Both the position numbers and the translations under genes were made by a program. DNA of 64,000 nucleotides from positions 248,001 through 312,000 of the forward strand of contig CAMWFH010000001.1 of the NCBI GenBank assembly GCA_947173485.1, written 5' to 3'. Within the stretch, counting starts at the first letter, position 1. Every line of letters starts with the position of its first letter. Below, piece by piece: positions 6,588-15,700 of the stretch. Under the pieces are notes generated by a model. That model was not told where the DNA came from, made no database searches, and saw only the letters and a list, made by a program, of their open reading frames with translations. The stretch comes from an uncultured Clostridia bacterium (GTDB taxonomy: Bacteria > Bacillota > Clostridia > Oscillospirales > Oscillospiraceae).

Positions 6588-9085
6588 AACGCTATCATAC
6601 ACTGGCTCTGAAGGAGCTGCTGGCCCAGCGGGTCACCTCTGTTCTGATCCTCCTGGCCATCGTCCTCTCCACCATGATGACGGCGGCGATCGGCCAGTCT
6701 ATCGGGGTGCTGTCCGCCATGCGGCAGCAGCAGGCCATCGCCATCGGCGGGGACCGCCACGCCAGCTTTGTCCAGATGGACGCGGAGCAGCTGGAGGCGC
6801 TGCGGAACGATTCCCGGCTGTCCTTCGTGGGCAGCTTCGTGGTGCTGGGCAGCGTCCGGTTGGACAACACCCTGCTCCTGGGCCTCAGCGAGTTCCAGGA
6901 GGACGTGGGCGCCGTCTACCCCTCCATCTCCGCCATCCGTGAGGGCCGCCTGCCGGAGGCCCCTATGGAGATCGCCCTGCCGGAGGACGTGCTGGGGTAT
7001 CTGGGCTTTTCGGGAAAGCTGGGGGACACCCTGACCCTCTCCCTCTCCAAGGCCCTGCGCCACGGGGTGATGACCCAATCCTACGACTTCACCGCCAGCT
7101 TCACCCTAGTGGGCGTCACCGAGAGCAGCTACCTCGCCTACGCCGCCGGCACCGTCAACGGCATCGTAGGACCGGGGACGGCGGAGGCCCTTCTGCCAGC
7201 GGCATACCTCTACTACAACGTGGATATCCGTGTGGCGGACAGGGGGACCTTCCAAGCCACCATGGACGACCTGACGGCGAGCCTGCACGTCCATGAGCTG
7301 GACACTACCTACAACATCCCCTACTTGGAGGCCCTGGGCATCCGGTACAGCAAGGAGGCCGCCGATACGGTGTCCTCCTCCAGCGTGGGCTTCCCCTTTA
7401 TGATGGCGGCGGGCATCCTGGTGGGAGCGCTGCTCCTGCTGGCGGCGGGGCTGACGATCTATAACATCCTGAAGATCGCCGTCTCCCGGCGCGCCACCCA
7501 GTATGGCGTCCTCCGGGCCATGGGTGCGGACAGGGGCCAGCTCTATCTCCTGGTCACCGCCCAGGTCCTTCTGCTGTGCGCCGTGGGCATCCCCGTAGGG
7601 CTGCTGCTGGGGACCCTGTCGGCCAAGGGCATCCTCACCGCCGCCACCGGGCTCCTATCCCCGAAGATCTTCCTGGCCCGGGACACCGGCGAGCTGAGCC
7701 GTATGATCGAGGAGAACAGCGGCGGGAAGGGGCTGTTCCTGCTGGTGAGCGCCGCCGTCACCCTGCTCTTTGCCCTGGCCGCCGCTCTGCCCGCCGCCAG
7801 GTATGCGTCAAGGGTGGCCCCCACCGTGGCGATGGCGGGACAGCCGGTCAAGATCCGGCGCCGGCACCGGAAAGCGCAGAAGATCCGCAGCTTTGAGGCG
7901 TTCTACGCCCGGCTGAATCTAAAGCGCAGCCGGGGCCGCACGGCGATCACCATCGCGTCCCTGGTCATGAGCATCACCGTATTCATCGCCCTGCAAAGCG
8001 CGGTGGGCCTGCTAGACGCCGCCGGAGGCGGCGTGGCCGAACACTACGGGGACTACTCCATCACCAACGAGACCGTGGGCTTCTCCCCGGAGGAGTACCA
8101 GACCATGGCGGAGGACCCCCGAGTGAAGGAGCTGACCGCCATGCAGTTCTCCCGCTATGAGCAGGGGGCGGACGGCTATCCGGCGGGCATCGGCTTCAGT
8201 CTCCGGCTCCAGCCGGCGGAGAGCTTCCAAGTGGTGGGGCTCAACGGGGCCTACTGGGACAAAGCCTTTTCCGCCCTGCCCGCCGAGGTCCTGGCAAAGT
8301 TGAAAGCCGGGGAGGGCTGCATGGTCCGCAACCCCCTGCCCCTGGTCTTTGAGGGGGAGGAGATCCCCCGCACCAGAATCCAGACCGGTGACACCATCAC
8401 CGTGGCGGGCCGAGAACTGACGGTGCTGCATACCCTGGAAGGCTACGACACCTATCTGAGCGTGGGGAACAACGGCTTTATCAACGGGGTGCAGATCGTG
8501 GTGAATGAGGACCTATACGCCGCCCTTACGGGAAAGACGGCCTATAACTGGCTGCTGCCCACCCTGGCAAAGGACGTAGACCGGGCGGACTTTGACGGGA
8601 CCGTGGAGGCCCTGGCGGGCCGGGTCCCCGGCACCCTGTGGCTGTCCTATGAGGACACCGACCGGCAGCTGGCGGAGAGCTTCGCCCAGATCCAGCTCCT
8701 GGCCTGGGGCCTGATTCTGTTCGTGGCCCTGATCGGTCTCTTGAACATCGTCAACACGGTCTATACCAATATCCACACCCGGGTCAAGGAGATCGGTATG
8801 CAGCGGGCCATCGGTATGGATACCGGGAGCCTGTTCCGCGTCTTTCTCTGGGAGGGGGCCTACTACGGCCTGGCCGCGGCGGCGATCGGCAGCGCCGCCG
8901 GGTATCTCTGCACCATCATGATAGAGGCCGCCACGACAGACGCCCTCCAGCTGGTCCCGCTCCCGGTCCTCCCCATGGCGGAGGCCGCGGTGCTGGCGGT
9001 AGCCGCCTGCCTGCTGGCCACCTGCGTCCCTCTGGGAAGGATCGGCAGGATGAGCGTCGTGGACTCCATCGAAGCGGTCGAATAG
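6584..9085 (+). CDS. FtsX-like ABC transporter permease
   Basis: 833 residues. A first membrane helix lies near residues 18-40, followed by an exterior domain of about 200 residues. A three-helix FtsX unit (PFMMAAGILVGALLLLAAGL ...) comes next, then a second exterior segment and a C-terminal FtsX unit (LLAWGLILFVALIGLLNIVN ... CLLATCVPLGRIGRM). It is longer than Bce-type permeases (about 650) and carries two FtsX units, like YxdM/MacB-related proteins. It is translated from an ATG overlapping the ATPase stop. It probably moves or removes a peptide or lipid-linked compound at the membrane. The operon ends at a strong terminator. Confidence 0.88.
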   Translation: MKRYHTLALKELLAQRVTSVLILLAIVLSTMMTAAIGQSIGVLSAMRQQQAIAIGGDRHASFVQMDAEQLEALRNDSRLSFVGSFVVLGSVRLDNTLLLGLSEFQEDVGAVYPSISAIREGRLPEAPMEIALPEDVLGYLGFSGKLGDTLTLSLSKALRHGVMTQSYDFTASFTLVGVTESSYLAYAAGTVNGIVGPGTAEALLPAAYLYYNVDIRVADRGTFQATMDDLTASLHVHELDTTYNIPYLEALGIRYSKEAADTVSSSSVGFPFMMAAGILVGALLLLAAGLTIYNILKIAVSRRATQYGVLRAMGADRGQLYLLVTAQVLLLCAVGIPVGLLLGTLSAKGILTAATGLLSPKIFLARDTGELSRMIEENSGGKGLFLLVSAAVTLLFALAAALPAARYASRVAPTVAMAGQPVKIRRRHRKAQKIRSFEAFYARLNLKRSRGRTAITIASLVMSITVFIALQSAVGLLDAAGGGVAEHYGDYSITNETVGFSPEEYQTMAEDPRVKELTAMQFSRYEQGADGYPAGIGFSLRLQPAESFQVVGLNGAYWDKAFSALPAEVLAKLKAGEGCMVRNPLPLVFEGEEIPRTRIQTGDTITVAGRELTVLHTLEGYDTYLSVGNNGFINGVQIVVNEDLYAALTGKTAYNWLLPTLAKDVDRADFDGTVEALAGRVPGTLWLSYEDTDRQLAESFAQIQLLAWGLILFVALIGLLNIVNTVYTNIHTRVKEIGMQRAIGMDTGSLFRVFLWEGAYYGLAAAAIGSAAGYLCTIMIEAATTDALQLVPLPVLPMAEAAVLAVAACLLATCVPLGRIGRMSVVDSIEAVE

Positions 9086-9100
9086 TGGTCGAATAAAAGA

Positions 9101-9135
9101 GCGCCCCCATGCTCCTTTGCGGAACATGGGGGCGC
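9101..9135. terminator. Terminator between convergent genes
   Basis: A perfect 11-bp GC-rich stem (9101-9111 with 9125-9135). It serves the permease on the plus strand and probably also rubrerythrin on the minus strand, because AT-rich tails lie on both sides. Confidence 0.85.
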
Positions 9136-9148
9136 CTTTGGCGTTTCT

Positions 9149-9685
9149 TTAATAATTTTCAGCGTGGACCTCGAAATACGCCTGGGGGTGGGCGCAGACA
9201 GGGCAGATCTCCGGGGCCTTCGTCCCCACTACGATGTGCCCGCAGTTGCGGCACTCCCACACCTTGACCTCGCTCTTGGCAAAGACCGCCGCCGTCTCCA
9301 CGTTTTTCAGCAGCGCCCGGTAGCGCTCCTCGTGCTGCTTCTCGATGGCCGCCACCATACGGAACTTCGCCGCCAGCTCCGGGAAGCCCTCCTCCTCGGC
9401 GGTCTTGGCGAAGCCCTCATACATATCCGTCCACTCGTAGTTCTCCCCGTCGGCGGCGGCGCCCAGGTTCTCAGCGGTGGTGCCGATGCCCTCCAGCTCT
9501 TTGAACCACAGCTTGGCGTGTTCCTTCTCGTTGTCCGCGGTCTTGAGGAACAGGGCCGCGATCTGCTCAAAGCCCTCCTTCTTGGCCTTGGAAGCAAAGT
9601 ATGTATACTTGTTCCTCGCCTGGGACTCTCCGGCAAAGGCTGCCTCCAGGTTCTTTTCGGTCTGTGTGCCTGCGTACTTGCTCAT
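9149..9685 (-). CDS. rbr: Rubrerythrin
   Basis: 178 residues. The N-terminal four-helix ferritin-like domain carries the di-iron ligands: Glu in [12 protein letters not shown], ExxH in NEKEHAKL and ExxH in [10 protein letters not shown]-terminal rubredoxin-like domain has two CxxC knuckles (ECRNCGHI and CPVCAHPQ). Rubrerythrin reduces hydrogen peroxide to water in anaerobes using electrons from rubredoxin or NADH-linked proteins in the cytoplasm. ATG 9685 has an AGGAGGAG ribosome site. A TTAGAA half-site, as in the Per box at 10184, lies upstream at 9715-9720. Together with the neighbouring Fur/PerR-type gene this suggests peroxide-responsive control. Confidence 0.96.
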   Translation of the reverse strand: MSKYAGTQTEKNLEAAFAGESQARNKYTYFASKAKKEGFEQIAALFLKTADNEKEHAKLWFKELEGIGTTAENLGAAADGENYEWTDMYEGFAKTAEEEGFPELAAKFRMVAAIEKQHEERYRALLKNVETAAVFAKSEVKVWECRNCGHIVVGTKAPEICPVCAHPQAYFEVHAENY

Positions 9686-9772
9686 AACGATCTCCTCCTG
9701 ATCTGCTGATAGATTTAGAACGCATTTTTATGCGTGTCCTACATAGACAGTGCGCTTCCTAGCCGCGCCCTT

Positions 9773-10153
9773 TTATGTGACGTCTGGATGGTCCTCCCGC
9801 TCCCGGCAATCGGGGCACAGGTAAAAGACTTTCAGGTCATACGAGAGGAAGTCCTCGCCTAATTGCCTGCGCAGCGAGGCCGTCAGGTCCTCAAACGAGA
9901 TATCCGCTAACCGGCCGCACTTCTGGCAGACCAAGTGGTCGTGCTTGACCAAACGGTCGTATCTGTCCGGCATATTTTCAACGGAGACCCTGCGGATCGA
10001 TCCGGCCCTCCACAGCTTGTTCACATTGTTATACACTGTAGCCAATACGATCTTTGGATACCGGCTCTTCATCTTCGCATATATTTGCTCTACCGTCAGG
10101 TGCTCCACGGAGTGGATGATGATATCGCGTATCTCACGTTCATATGTCATCAT
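9773..10153 (-). CDS. perR: Fur-family regulator, PerR-like
   Basis: 126 residues. The winged helix (LTVEQIYAKMKSRYPK ... LATVYNNVNKLWRAG) carries the Fur-family TVYNN motif. The metal/dimer domain has His-rich HDHLVCQKCG and a second CxxC in YLCPDC, which form the structural zinc site. PerR proteins use iron or manganese to sense hydrogen peroxide and repress defence genes. The nearest target is rubrerythrin, 88 bases downstream on the same strand. A perfect Per-box palindrome lies 30 bases before the start, consistent with autoregulation. Fur or Zur is less likely given the operator and the neighbour. Confidence 0.85.
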   Translation of the reverse strand: MMTYEREIRDIIIHSVEHLTVEQIYAKMKSRYPKIVLATVYNNVNKLWRAGSIRRVSVENMPDRYDRLVKHDHLVCQKCGRLADISFEDLTASLRRQLGEDFLSYDLKVFYLCPDCREREDHPDVT

Positions 10154-10177
10154 ATGACCACCATCCCGTCCCTAGAT

Positions 10178-10205
10178 TTAGAATTAGAATAATTCTAAAT
10201 TCTGA
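10178..10205 (-). promoter_or_regulatory. Per box (PerR operator)
   Basis: 10184-10198 reads TTAGAATAATTCTAA, a perfect 7-1-7 inverted repeat close to the PerR consensus TTATAATNATTATAA. An extra TTAGAAT at 10178-10184 and an ATTCTGA at 10199-10205 flank it, so two overlapping sites may exist. It sits just upstream of the perR-like gene. Confidence 0.8.
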
Positions 10206-10415
10206 AAGTATCTTAGCACACATTTTCCCATTTGTCAAGCATTCATGGGAAACGATTTGAAAGATCCCGATCATACTGTAGGATAGTGTTCTGTGCGATT
10301 GGTCACCAAGAGGTGACTAAGCAACAAAAAAGTGCGTACTTGTTTTTCGTACAAGGATACAGTAGGATAAAAATGCGGACCGGGAAACAGGTCCGACGAA
10401 TATCACTGGAGGTAC

Positions 10416-10580
10416 ATGATGATGGCGCTTTCTGATCTGTCCGGCTGGACCGCTTCTTCCTGCGGCGCATCCGACAAGCCTACTGCCTGCGGCGCTGCTG
10501 ACAAGCCGGAGGGTACGCCCGGCAAGCCCGAGGAGAAGCCTACCGCTTGCGGCTCTGCCTGCGGTGCCGGCGACAAGTGA
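10416..10580 (+). CDS. Cys-rich 'ACG'-repeat peptide, probable RiPP precursor
   Basis: 54 residues, starting at one of three consecutive ATG codons after a GGAGG site (10408-10412). After a short leader (MALSDLSGW) the peptide repeats units such as SSCGASDKP, TACGAADKP and TACGSACGAGDK. It holds four Cys, each followed by Gly and spaced by Asp-Lys-Pro. Short Cys-repeat peptides of this kind, encoded directly before a radical-SAM gene, belong to the CXXX/ACGX-repeat class of presumed radical-SAM-modified peptides (family names from memory). Here the gene is followed by a hairpin and by what looks like only the first codons of such an enzyme. The repeat pattern argues against a chance reading frame. 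Confidence 0.72.
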   Translation: MMMALSDLSGWTASSCGASDKPTACGAADKPEGTPGKPEEKPTACGSACGAGDK

Positions 10581-10586
10581 GGCCGG

Positions 10587-10615
10587 CCCCCGGCAAGGGC
10601 TGGCTCTGCCGGGGG
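10587..10615 (+). promoter_or_regulatory. Stem-loop between precursor peptide and downstream genes
   Basis: A perfect 9-bp GC stem (CCCCCGGCA, 10587-10595, with 10607-10615) and an 11-base loop start seven bases after the peptide's stop codon. No T-tract follows, so it is more likely a processing or attenuation hairpin, as is common between RiPP precursor genes and their enzymes, than a full terminator. Confidence 0.6.
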
Positions 10616-10672
10616 ATCTTCCAAATGGGACCGGCGCCTGCTGGTCTTTACATAAAACAAGAGGATCACGAT

Positions 10673-10792
10673 ATGAAACAGTATTTTTCCTTCCAATGGC
10701 ACATCACGGACGAGTGTGACCAGCGATCCTGCACCGCCGGTCCATCCGGCGGTTTGCGGAAAAGCAGATCGAGGAGAAAGACTTGCAGCTGA
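10673..10792 (+). pseudogene. 5' remnant of a radical-SAM peptide maturase gene
   Basis: ATG 10673 opens MKQYFSFQWHITDECDQR. This matches the way radical-SAM peptide maturases begin, where the next residues would be the iron-sulfur ligands CKHCY. Instead, after codon 18 (about 10726) the sequence switches to the interior of a nitroreductase read in another frame. The product would be a meaningless 39-residue peptide ending at 10792. I read this as a deletion that removed nearly all of the maturase, including all three cluster cysteines, plus the first codons of the nitroreductase. The identification rests on the short N-terminal match and on the neighbouring Cys-repeat peptide. Confidence 0.65.
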
Positions 10793-11292
10793 TCTTGCAG
10801 GCGGGGCTGTATGCGCCCAGCGCGGGCGGACGGCAGGGCGTCCTGTTCGCTGTCTGCCAGGACAAAGAGGTCAACGAGCGCCTGGGCCGCATCAAGCGGG
10901 CCAACTCCCGGCCCAGGATGGCGACCGCCACCAGCTATGTGTCCAGAGAGCAGCCCAGCATCGCGGACGACCCCAATTTGAAGAGCGCCTTCTATGGCGC
11001 GCCTACGGTCATCACCCTGTTCGCGCCCAAAAACTTTCTGTTCGCGGCGGAGGATTGCGCGGCCGCCGCAGAAAATATGATGCTGGCCGCGGATTCCCTT
11101 GGCATCGGGTCCTGCTATATCGGCCAGGGCTGGACCGCCTTCGCGGACCCTTACGGACAGAAGATCTTGCGGGACTGGGATATCCACGTTGGCTGCTATG
11201 CGGTCATGCAGCTCCTGCTGGGCTATCCCAGAGAGGGGGACAGCCACCCTGCGCCAAAGCCCCGGCAGGGGGATCGGGTGCTGCGTTTTTGA
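10783..11292 (+). CDS. Nitroreductase-family flavoprotein, N-terminally truncated
   Basis: The nitroreductase frame is recognisable from about 10726 (ILHRRSIRRF, the usual FMN-phosphate-binding start of the family). It has no ATG there because the deletion at about 10726 removed it. The best remaining start is TTG 10783, with AGGAG at 10772-10776, giving 169 residues that lack the RRSIRRF segment. The rest is intact: APSAGGRQ, AAAAENMMLAADSLGIGSCYIG and LLLGYP. Nitroreductases reduce nitro or enone groups or quinones with NAD(P)H. The truncated product may be inactive. It is followed 15 bases later by a PNPOx/ferredoxin protein. Confidence 0.75.
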   Translation: MQLILQAGLYAPSAGGRQGVLFAVCQDKEVNERLGRIKRANSRPRMATATSYVSREQPSIADDPNLKSAFYGAPTVITLFAPKNFLFAAEDCAAAAENMMLAADSLGIGSCYIGQGWTAFADPYGQKILRDWDIHVGCYAVMQLLLGYPREGDSHPAPKPRQGDRVLRF

Positions 11293-11307
11293 GAGAGGAG
11301 CGATACG

Positions 11308-11925
11308 ATGGACGCAAAGACCTGTTTGCAAAAGCTTCGATATGTGGGCGTGCTGGCCTTTGCCACAGTGGACGGGCAGGGCGCGCCCCAGATCCGCAAC
11401 ATCAGCGCCATCCACTACGAACCAGAGGCCATGTACTTTTTTACGGCCAAGGGCAAGGACTTCTGCCGCCAGCTGTTGGCTGACGGGCGGGTGCAGATCC
11501 TCGGCTACACAAAATATAAAGAGATGATCCGGCTGTCCGCCAGGGCCAGGCCGGCCTGGGAAGGGGACCAGCAGAAATGGATCGATACGATATTCGAAGA
11601 GCAGCCCTACCTGTCCAATGCGTACCCAGGCGACACCCGGAGGCTGGCCGGCATCGTGTTTGCGATCACGGACGGGGAGATCGAGTATTTCGATCTGGGC
11701 GTCCACCCGATCTTCCGGGAGCGCTACACCATCGGCAGCGGGTCCATCACCGAAAAGGGCTATCAGATCACAGATGCCTGCATCGGCTGCGGGACCTGCG
11801 CCGTGCACTGCCCTCAACAGTGCATCGAGGCGGGGACGCCCTATCAGATCCAGCAGGCGCATTGCCTGCACTGCGGCAACTGCCACGCGGTCTGCCCTGT
11901 CCAGGCGGTCAGACAGCGGGGATAA
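11308..11925 (+). CDS. PNPOx-like flavin-binding protein fused to 2[4Fe-4S] ferredoxin
   Basis: 205 residues from ATG 11308 (GAGAGGAG site). Residues 1-140 match the pyridoxamine-phosphate-oxidase-like split barrel: VGVLAFATVDGQGAPQIRNI, then MYFFTAKGKDF and VQILGY. Residues 145-205 hold two four-cysteine clusters, CIGCGTCAVHCP and CLHCGNCHAVCP, as in bacterial ferredoxins. Such fusions pass electrons between ferredoxin-level donors and flavin. With the neighbouring nitroreductase it would form a small cytoplasmic redox pair. The substrate is unknown. Its end lies six bases from the convergent recombinase gene. Confidence 0.88.
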   Translation: MDAKTCLQKLRYVGVLAFATVDGQGAPQIRNISAIHYEPEAMYFFTAKGKDFCRQLLADGRVQILGYTKYKEMIRLSARARPAWEGDQQKWIDTIFEEQPYLSNAYPGDTRRLAGIVFAITDGEIEYFDLGVHPIFRERYTIGSGSITEKGYQITDACIGCGTCAVHCPQQCIEAGTPYQIQQAHCLHCGNCHAVCPVQAVRQRG

Positions 11926-11931
11926 CGGGCC

Positions 11932-12552
11932 CTACCTTCGGCTGAGCCCCCGTCCGGCGCCCCACTCCTCGGCCCTGCGGGTGAAGGTAGACCGGGAGAT
12001 GCCCAGCTCACGCCCCGCCTGGACGGCGGAGATCCGCCCGGACCACCACTCCTCCGCCAAGCCCTCGAACCGCTCCGACATGGAGAGACGCTTCGGGCCG
12101 AACCGCACGCCCCGGGCCTTCGCCGCCGCGATGCCCTCCGCCTGCCGCTGGCGGTTGAACTCCCGTTCCGTCTGTGCCACATAGCTGAGCAGCTGGAGGA
12201 CGATATCCGATATCAAGGTCCCTGTCAGGTCGCGGTCCGCGCGGGTGTCCAGCAGGGGCATATCCAACACCACGATGGCCACCTTCTTCTCCTTCGTCAG
12301 GCTGGCCCACTGCTCCAGTATCTCCTCGTAATTGCGCCCCAGGCGGTCGATGCTCTTGATGACCAGCACGTCGCCGGGCTGGAAGAGCTGCACCAGCTGC
12401 CGGTACAAGGGCCGGTCGAAATCCTTCCCGGACTGCTTCTCTATCGTGATATGGTCCCGTTCCACACCAAAGCCCTGCAAAGCCGCCAGCTGCCGGTCCT
12501 CTCTCTGCCCCTTCGTCGATACGCGGACATAGCCGTAGGTCTCTCCTGACAT
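11932..12552 (-). CDS. Serine recombinase (resolvase/invertase family)
   Basis: 206 residues. The N-terminal catalytic domain has the nucleophile Ser in YGYVRVSTKGQREDRQ and the Arg-containing GDVLVIKSIDRLGRNY. A long helix (YVAQTEREFNRQRQAEGIAA) and a C-terminal helix-turn-helix (AVQAGRELGISRSTFTRR) follow. The size fits Tn3-type resolvases and Hin-type invertases rather than large phage integrases. No transposase, terminal repeats or obvious res/inversion sites are seen beside it, so it is either a lone remnant of a mobile element or acts elsewhere. Its position beside the deleted RiPP locus suggests this stretch has been rearranged. Confidence 0.88.
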   Translation of the reverse strand: MSGETYGYVRVSTKGQREDRQLAALQGFGVERDHITIEKQSGKDFDRPLYRQLVQLFQPGDVLVIKSIDRLGRNYEEILEQWASLTKEKKVAIVVLDMPLLDTRADRDLTGTLISDIVLQLLSYVAQTEREFNRQRQAEGIAAAKARGVRFGPKRLSMSERFEGLAEEWWSGRISAVQAGRELGISRSTFTRRAEEWGAGRGLSRR

Positions 12553-12641
12553 TTCGCTTCTCCTCCTTAAGAATAAGATAAAATGCCAGTCTATTTTAGC
12601 GAAAAATATCCGGGCCGTATATCGGCTGACAGCAAAAGATC

Positions 12642-12681
12642 AAAGCAACTCGTTGGGACGACCGCCCAACGAGTTGCTTTT
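12642..12681. terminator. Terminator of the SLH protein gene
   Basis: A perfect 16-bp stem (12642-12657 with 12665-12680) and a 7-base loop, with A-rich and T-rich flanks. It lies 29 bases beyond the stop codon of the minus-strand SLH gene. Confidence 0.88.
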
Positions 12682-12709
12682 GTGTGTATAGCAGGCCATA
12701 CTGCCGCGT

Positions 12710-15700
12710 TTATTTGACCATCAGCTTGACCAGCCGCTGCATGATGGCCGCCACTTCGGCCCGGGTGGCGCTGCCGGCGGGGTCCAGGACACTGCCGCCC
12801 TTGCCGCCGATCAGGCCGGCGCCCACTGCCCAGGTCATGGCCTCCTTGGCCCAGCTGGAGGTCTCGCGGCTGTCACTGAATTTGTCCAGGCTGCCGCTCA
12901 CCTTGGTGTCCAGGCCAACGCTCTGGGCATACCGGTAGAGCATCGCCGCCAGCTGCTCCCTTGTCACGCCCCCGGCGGGGTCGAACCCGTCGCCGGTGCC
13001 TTTGACGATACCGTTCTCACTGGCCCAGGCCACGGCATCGCTGTACCAGGTCCCGGCGGGGACATCGGTGAAGTTGGCCGTACCATGGGCCTTGGCGTCC
13101 TCCAGGCGGTACAGCACCGTAGCCACCATGGCCCGGTCCATCTTGCCGTCTGGGGCAAAGTTCCCGCCGCCTACGCCGCCGAACAGCTCATGGCTGCTGG
13201 CAAAGGCGATGGCCTCCTTGGCCCAGTGGCCGTTGGCGTCAGCAAAGGTCTTGGCCTTGTCCACCACCTTCACGGTGCAGCTGCCGTCCACCAGGCCGGT
13301 GACGGCCTTGCCGTCCAGGACCGACTTCTTGATGATGGTCTCTCTGCCCTCCGTGTCCACCAGCACCAGCACACTGCCCGGCTCTGCCTCGGCGGGGATG
13401 CTCACGGCGATGCCGCCGGTCAGGGCGTCCACCGTCTTCCCGTCTATGGCCACCTCTATCCTCGTGCCGTCCTCCGTCTTTCCAGCGGATATGGTGACCG
13501 TCCGTCCGCTCTTCTCCGACAGCTCCCGCAGGCCGCCGGCGGGGATGGTCACATCGGCGATGGCGGTCTTGACCGTCAGGTCCGCACCGGTGTCCTTCAC
13601 CACATCGCCTATACTGCTCTTGGGAAGCGCCACATCGACTGTATCGGCCTCGCCCCGCACCTGGGGAGCGATCACCAGGGCCCCGGCCCCATCCTTCTTG
13701 GTCTGGGCGATGGCGGCCTCCATTTGGTCTGCCGTGATGGAAACACTGGCTTGGCCCTTCTTGTCCGCCGTGACAGGGGGCGCGATCTCCACCGGCGGCG
13801 GGACGGTCTCGCCGGTGCTGCCGCCGGCGTTCCCGCCGGTCCCGGAGCCGGAGGGCGTCACGTCCTCCGCCTCCTGCCACTTGTTCGTATCGTCCGTACT
13901 GTCGGTATGGTCGTCCACATAGCGCCAAATGATGGCGTCGCCGTCCTTCGGCCAGTAGTACCGCAGGCTCACGCCGGGATAGCTCCCGTTGACCAGGTAT
14001 TTCCAGCCGCTGTAGGGCCCGTTGTCGAACTCCCGGAGCCAGTAGCCGCCCAGGACGGAGGGGGCCCGGATGCCACTGATATAGCCGGTCTGGTTCTCCT
14101 CAAAGGGCAGGCCGTGCTCCTCCAGGGCCGCCTGGAAGACATCGTAGACCGTACCGCCCTTCTGAATGGTGACGGACATAGTGCGGATCCAGGTAACATA
14201 TGTCTCATGGTCCGCTACGCTGTCGTGCTTGGTATCGCCTATCAGGCGGAAGGTGACGGTCATGGTATCCTGGGGCGTGCCTGGGGCATCGCCGCCGGAG
14301 GCGATCTTCTTCAGCCCCGTCAGGGCGGCGGCCAGGGCGGCGTCTGCCTCCTGCAATGCTGCCTCGCTGGCGGCCTCGCTGTCCAAAACGCTCTGGGCGT
14401 TCTTGACAGCCGTCTGTAGGACCGCCCAGGTCTCCGGGGTATAGGCGGCCTCCCGAAGCGCCGCCGCCTCCGCCAGGCGCTGGGCCAGCACGGAGCGGAT
14501 ATCCGCCGCGTCGGTCAGGTCATACAGGCGGGCCGCGCCTGCCGTAAAGCGGCGGTACGCCTCAAAGGCCATCAGGACCTGGGTAGTGCTCATGGGCTGG
14601 GCGCCCTGGTCGTTGGCGTAGTGCTTGTAGCCGCCGCCGGCATGGGCGAAGCTGGTGAGGTTCGTCAGCAGGTTCACCGCTACGTTGCGGACAAAGCCGT
14701 TCTTGCTGTCCACCGGGTCCAGGTCCAGGGCGATCAGCGCCAGCACCACCTGGGCGGTGGATTCGGCGTTGCCGTCAAAGCCGCAGTTGGAGCTCATCCT
14801 GCCCCGCAGCCAGGAGAGAGCCTTGTCCACCGATTCCTTCACATCCTGGCGGGCGGCGCAGTAGGGGGCCAGGGCCTGGACAGCCATGGCGGTCATATCC
14901 ACGCTGGCGGTGCGGGCATCGTTGAGGCCAAAGCCGCCCTCGTCGTTCTGATAGCCCACGATCAGCTCCGTGATCAGCTTGTCACGGGTCCAAGGCGCGT
15001 TGGCCGGCACGGTGTATCCCCGGCTGTCCAGCGCGATCAGGGCCCACATGGGCTCGTTGCCGCCCTCGCCGATGCGGGTGCTGGTATAGAGCATCTCCAC
15101 GAAGTTCAATCCCCGGAAGTCCGCCGCGTTCATGCCCAGGGCCCCTAAGGTGAAGGCCACCCGGGCGATGGTGGTGGGCTTCATAGCGGTCTCGTTGGGG
15201 TCGTTCTTGTAGGTGTCCTCCACCGAGCGCAAGTAGGCATCGATCTTGTCCTGGCCGATGGTCTGGCCGGAGCGGCGCAGGCTGAAGATCTCCCACTCGC
15301 TCCCATAGACGTAATTGGAGGCGATGCCGGTCAGATAGCCCTGGCCATTGGCGATGCCCGCCGCCGTCAGGGCGGCGTTGTCAGCGGGGGCCAGCGCCGC
15401 CCCCTGCTCCACCGTGACGGTGAAGGTGACCGGCTGCGCGCCGCCGGTCTGGTCCTGGGGGGTACCGGTGACGGTAACGGTCCCAGCTGTCACGCCGTTC
15501 AGCCGGTACCGGGGGTTGGCGACACAGGGCTTGCTCCCCTGGCCGTCCTCCTCCCAGACGCCCAGGGCGCCGTCCCGGACGATCTCCACCTCGCCGCCGT
15601 TGGCGCTGGCGAAGGTCCAGTCCATGGCCGGTTCGGTGACGGCCCCGCTCTTAGTCCCGGTAAAGGTGATGGGCAGGGAGATATCCTCGTTCTCCTTCAC

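Noticed and set aside
10673-10792. A real 39-residue leader peptide
   Set aside because: Its second half is nitroreductase coding sequence in the wrong frame, so only the first 18 codons are meaningful.
12642-12680. Long perfect inverted repeat beside the serine recombinase as a recombination site
   Set aside because: It has the loop size and A/T flanks of an intrinsic terminator and lies right after the SLH gene stop codon.
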